DNA from: an uncultured Chloroflexaceae bacterium
Lineage (GTDB): Bacteria; Chloroflexota; Chloroflexia; Chloroflexales; Chloroflexaceae
Reading direction: 5' to 3'
NCBI GenBank assembly: GCA_937141995.1
Contig: CAKZQX010000562.1
Location: forward strand, 1-7,066
Length of the DNA stretch: 7,066 nt
Shown here: in pieces, positions 4,987-7,066 of the stretch
Position numbering within the stretch: position 1 is the first letter of the stretch
How the letters are laid out: each line of letters starts with the position of its first letter
The notes under the pieces: model-generated
What the model was told of the DNA's origin: nothing
The model's input: the letters and a program-made list of their open reading frames with translations, nothing else
The model's database searches: none
Made by a program: the position numbers and the translations under genes

Positions 4987-5586
4987 TTGAGCAATGGCCC
5001 TGACCTCGCGGGCGCGCAGGCGTACGCGTTTCTGTGCCTCGAACGCGAGTTACCCCCCCAACTGAGCTACCACTCGCTCGCTCACACGCGTGACGATGTG
5101 CTCCCCGCCGTCACCCGGCTGGCCGATAGTATCGGGATTACCGGCGAAGATCGGCTGCTGCTTCAGACTGCCGCCTGCTACCACGATATTGGCTTTGTGC
5201 TCCAGCGCGAAGCGCACGAAATGGTCAGCGTCCAGATTGCCCGCGACATTCTGCCCAGTTTTGGCTACAACCCGGCCCAACTGGCGCTCATCAGCGGGAT
5301 GATCATGGCAACGCGGCTCCCCCAATCGCCCCAAACTCTCCTTGAACAGATGCTGGCCGATGCGGACCTTGACAGCCTGGGACGCGCCGATTTCTTCTGT
5401 CGTAGTCTGGATCTGCGGGCGGAACTGGCCGCCTACGGCAATGCGTGCAGTCTCAATGATTGGTATGGGCGACAGGTACAGTTTTTGTGTCAACACTGCT
5501 ACTTCACCCCGGCGGCTCGCCGGCTCCGTGACGCGGGCAAACAGTTCAATATCATCGCGCTCCGTCTGCTGCTGGCATCAATGTGA
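4987..5586 (+). CDS. HD-domain metal-dependent phosphohydrolase
   Basis: This is a 199-residue soluble protein made almost entirely of one HD domain, the metal-dependent fold that hydrolyses phosphoester bonds in nucleotides and related compounds. Visible metal-ligand candidates are H33 in YHSLAHTRDDV (28-38), the HD pair H66-D67 in ACYHDIG, H77 followed by Glu, and D125/D127 in ADADLDSLG. The YHxxxHxxDDV segment recalls the YHN-x-x-H-x-x-DV signature of class I cyclic-nucleotide phosphodiesterases, but the similarity is short. The start is TTG, backed by AGGGAGG. No fused regulatory domain, signal peptide or membrane segment is seen. The next gene, 200 nt downstream on the same strand, is a class III cyclase, so a role in cyclic-nucleotide turnover is an attractive inference. 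The actual substrate is unknown. Confidence 0.87.
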   Translation: MSNGPDLAGAQAYAFLCLERELPPQLSYHSLAHTRDDVLPAVTRLADSIGITGEDRLLLQTAACYHDIGFVLQREAHEMVSVQIARDILPSFGYNPAQLALISGMIMATRLPQSPQTLLEQMLADADLDSLGRADFFCRSLDLRAELAAYGNACSLNDWYGRQVQFLCQHCYFTPAARRLRDAGKQFNIIALRLLLASM

Positions 5587-5651
5587 GGCGCTGCTCATCT
5601 CTACTTCCCCATCTGATGATCGCATTGTAACTATAAAATCCCTCGCTATTG

Positions 5652-5660
5652 TGGTACTAT
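5652..5660 (+). promoter_or_regulatory. Extended -10 promoter candidate for the cyclase gene
   Basis: TGGTACTAT is an extended -10 (TGn plus TACTAT, 5 of 6). A start about 7 nt downstream would fall at the first heptamer of the array at 5667, putting the array in the cyclase leader. TTGTAA at 5625-5630 is too far upstream to be its -35. Confidence 0.38.
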
Positions 5661-5666
5661 AACGCC

Positions 5667-5743
5667 GTAGTCTGTAGTCCGTATCCCGTAATCCGTATCC
5701 CGTAGTCCGTATCCCGTAGTCCGTATCCCGTAGTCCGTATCAC
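5667..5743 (+). repeat. Heptameric tandem repeat, 11 units
   Basis: Eleven consecutive 7-mers, all starting GTA, fill exactly 77 bp. From 5674 they alternate GTAGTCC and GTATCCC, so the array also reads as five 14-bp units (5674, 5688, 5702, 5716, 5730). Exceptions are GTAGTCT in the first unit, GTAATCC at 5688 and GTATCAC in the last. It lies between the HD-domain and cyclase genes. Short tandem heptamers of this sort are known from cyanobacteria and other genomes; function here is unknown. The minus-strand frame through it encodes only a low-complexity peptide. Confidence 0.93.
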
Positions 5744-5786
5744 GGAACCGCTGCTGGTGCGCTTGCATAGCAATGGAGCAGTACCG

Positions 5787-7066
5787 ATGATTGACCTGCA
5801 GCATATCCTGCTGCCCTATATTCCGCGTCCGCTGTTGCAGCATATCCATGCCCATCCCCACATACCAACCGCGCCGCACACAGCCACGTTCCCGGCGGCC
5901 GTCCTCTTCGCCGATGTCTCCGGCTTTACGCCGCTGACCGAGCGCCTCTCCCGGCAGGGTTCGCGCGGCGCGGAAGAGCTGACCGCGCTGATGAACGGCT
6001 ATTTTGAGCGGATGATCACGCTGCTGACGATTGTGCAGGGCGATGTGATCAAGTTTGGGGGTGATGCGCTGTTTGTGCTCTTCACCACACGGGAGGAGCC
6101 GCTGGATGTCGCGGTGCGGCGGGCACAGTATGCCGCCAACGCCCTGCAGGAGGCCATGGCCGAGTTTCACACCCTGACGAGTAGCGCCGGCCCGGTCGCC
6201 CTGAGTATGAAGATCGCCATCGGCGCGGGCGAAGTGCTGTCCTTCAATATCGGCGGGATCGCTGACCGCTGGGAGTATGTGATCGCGGGTGATCCGTTGC
6301 AGCAGGTGGCCGAGGCTGAGAAGCAGGCTAAACCGGGTGATATCGTGCTCAGTCCGGCGGCGCAGGCACTGCTGGACCGCCCACCGGCCCCCCGCCCGCG
6401 TCCACTCCCGGCCCAGACCGATGTACTGGTACCCGACCTGATGCAGATTGCGCCGGTGCTGCGCTGCTATACGCCGCGCACGGTGCAGGCCGCGCTCCAG
6501 GCCGAGAGCCATACCTGGTTGGGGGCGCTCCGCCCGATGAGCGTGATCTTCCTCAAGGTGGCCGGGCTGGACTACGCAGCTCCGGCGGTGCTGGCGCGAC
6601 TGCAGACGCTGCTGCGCGCAGTACAGACGACCGTCTACCGCTACGAGGGTATTATTGCCCGTGTGGCCGTGGACGACAAGGGCACAACCCTGCTGATCCT
6701 GTTTGGCGCGCCGCCGTTTGCCCACGAGGATGACGCCCCGCGTGCGGTGTGCTGTGCGCTTGAGCTACAGGAACAGACCGGGGCGGGAAGCCTGCGCCGC
6801 CTGGGGCTGAAGTTTGCCATCGGCATCACCACCGGGCGCGTCTTTGCCGGGCCGGTCGGTAGCCCCACCCGCCGCGAGTACACGGTGATGGGGGATACGG
6901 TCAATCTGGCCGCGCGCCTGATGAGCAAGGCGGCCGGCGACGGCATCCTCTGTGACACGGCGACCTACCAGCAGAGCCGCAGCCAGGTGCTCTTCGAGAC
7001 GCTGGAGCCGGTGGAGCTTAAAGGCAAGAGCTCGCCGGTGCCGATCTTCCGCCCGCTGCGCGATCA
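5787..7066 (+). CDS. Class III adenylyl cyclase, tandem catalytic domains, soluble-AC-like, N-terminal part
   Basis: The ATG at 5787 has GGAG 8 nt upstream and opens a frame that runs off the right edge after 426 codons. It converts ATP to cyclic AMP, by inference from residues. Cyclase domain 1 covers about 36-195: LFADVSGFTPLTERL (metal Asp D43) and GDVIKFGGDALFVLF (K89, metal Asp D93), with the later WEYVIAGDPL segment. Domain 2 covers about 250-426: VDDKGTTLLILFG (K298), then REYTVMGDTVNLAARLM (T366, N373, R377). Pairing a metal-binding first domain with a Lys/Thr/Asn/Arg second domain matches the pseudo-heterodimer of mammalian soluble adenylyl cyclase. Lys plus Thr suggests ATP rather than GTP. 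The position of the soluble AC bicarbonate Arg (VRLA) reads VAEA here. No signal peptide or membrane helix is seen. Relatives often continue with an NTPase module and TPR repeats; that part lies outside the window. Confidence 0.93.
   Translation, partial: MIDLQHILLPYIPRPLLQHIHAHPHIPTAPHTATFPAAVLFADVSGFTPLTERLSRQGSRGAEELTALMNGYFERMITLLTIVQGDVIKFGGDALFVLFTTREEPLDVAVRRAQYAANALQEAMAEFHTLTSSAGPVALSMKIAIGAGEVLSFNIGGIADRWEYVIAGDPLQQVAEAEKQAKPGDIVLSPAAQALLDRPPAPRPRPLPAQTDVLVPDLMQIAPVLRCYTPRTVQAALQAESHTWLGALRPMSVIFLKVAGLDYAAPAVLARLQTLLRAVQTTVYRYEGIIARVAVDDKGTTLLILFGAPPFAHEDDAPRAVCCALELQEQTGAGSLRRLGLKFAIGITTGRVFAGPVGSPTRREYTVMGDTVNLAARLMSKAAGDGILCDTATYQQSRSQVLFETLEPVELKGKSSPVPIFRPLRD

Noticed and set aside
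5667..5743. Heptamer array as a CRISPR array
   Set aside because: There are no spacers; the units are contiguous 7-mers and no cas gene is nearby.
5646..6725. Minus-strand frame of 359 codons opposite the cyclase gene
   Set aside because: It is a mirror of a GC-rich coding region; its start is antisense to cyclase domain 2 and its end is the translated heptamer array.

Overview
The window looks like part of a moderately GC-rich bacterial chromosome, most likely a filamentous Chloroflexota member (Chloroflexus/Roseiflexus-like). This placement is inference. It rests on protein flavour (an Rpn-like protein with an EWQ-GYYDPAVLWRLAGY stretch, a class I DAHP synthase, a soluble-adenylyl-cyclase-like tandem cyclase) and on intergenic palindromic and heptameric repeats; no rRNA or other marker is present.

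Layout from left to right: (1) the 5' end of a minus-strand gene for an Rpn/PD-(D/E)XK-like protein, running off the left edge; (2) a 486-nt gap with a degenerate repeat copy (R0) and promoter-like sites; (3) aroF/aroG-type DAHP synthase on the plus strand, GTG start, followed by a hairpin that may terminate it; (4) two head-to-tail copies (R1, R2) of a roughly 200-bp palindromic element; (5) a DUF2461 gene whose Shine-Dalgarno begins 3 bp past R2; (6) hflX on the minus strand, convergent with DUF2461 and 12 nt from it; (7) a third complete element (R3) ending 7 bp from the hflX Shine-Dalgarno; (8) an apparently gene-free stretch of 280 nt; (9) an HD-domain hydrolase with a TTG start; (10) a heptamer tandem array downstream of a promoter-like site; (11) the N-terminal 426 codons of a two-domain class III adenylyl cyclase, running off the right edge.

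The genes are not one pathway. aroF starts the shikimate pathway, HflX is a ribosome-splitting GTPase, and the HD hydrolase plus the cyclase may form a signalling pair. The most distinctive feature is the repeat family. R1, R2 and R3 share terminal inverted repeats, two inner conserved boxes at nearly fixed spacing, and a central 24-bp hairpin with a 3-nt loop. The upper stem differs in sequence between copies, yet both arms remain complementary in each. R2 and R3 have identical core metrics (103 bp from box to box). Two copies lie right next to the Shine-Dalgarno of the downstream gene, so they are probably transcribed as leader RNA. A second unusual point is hflX, whose good Shine-Dalgarno is followed by AUC-AUA rather than by any AUG, GUG or UUG, with the reading frame open and HflX-like from there.
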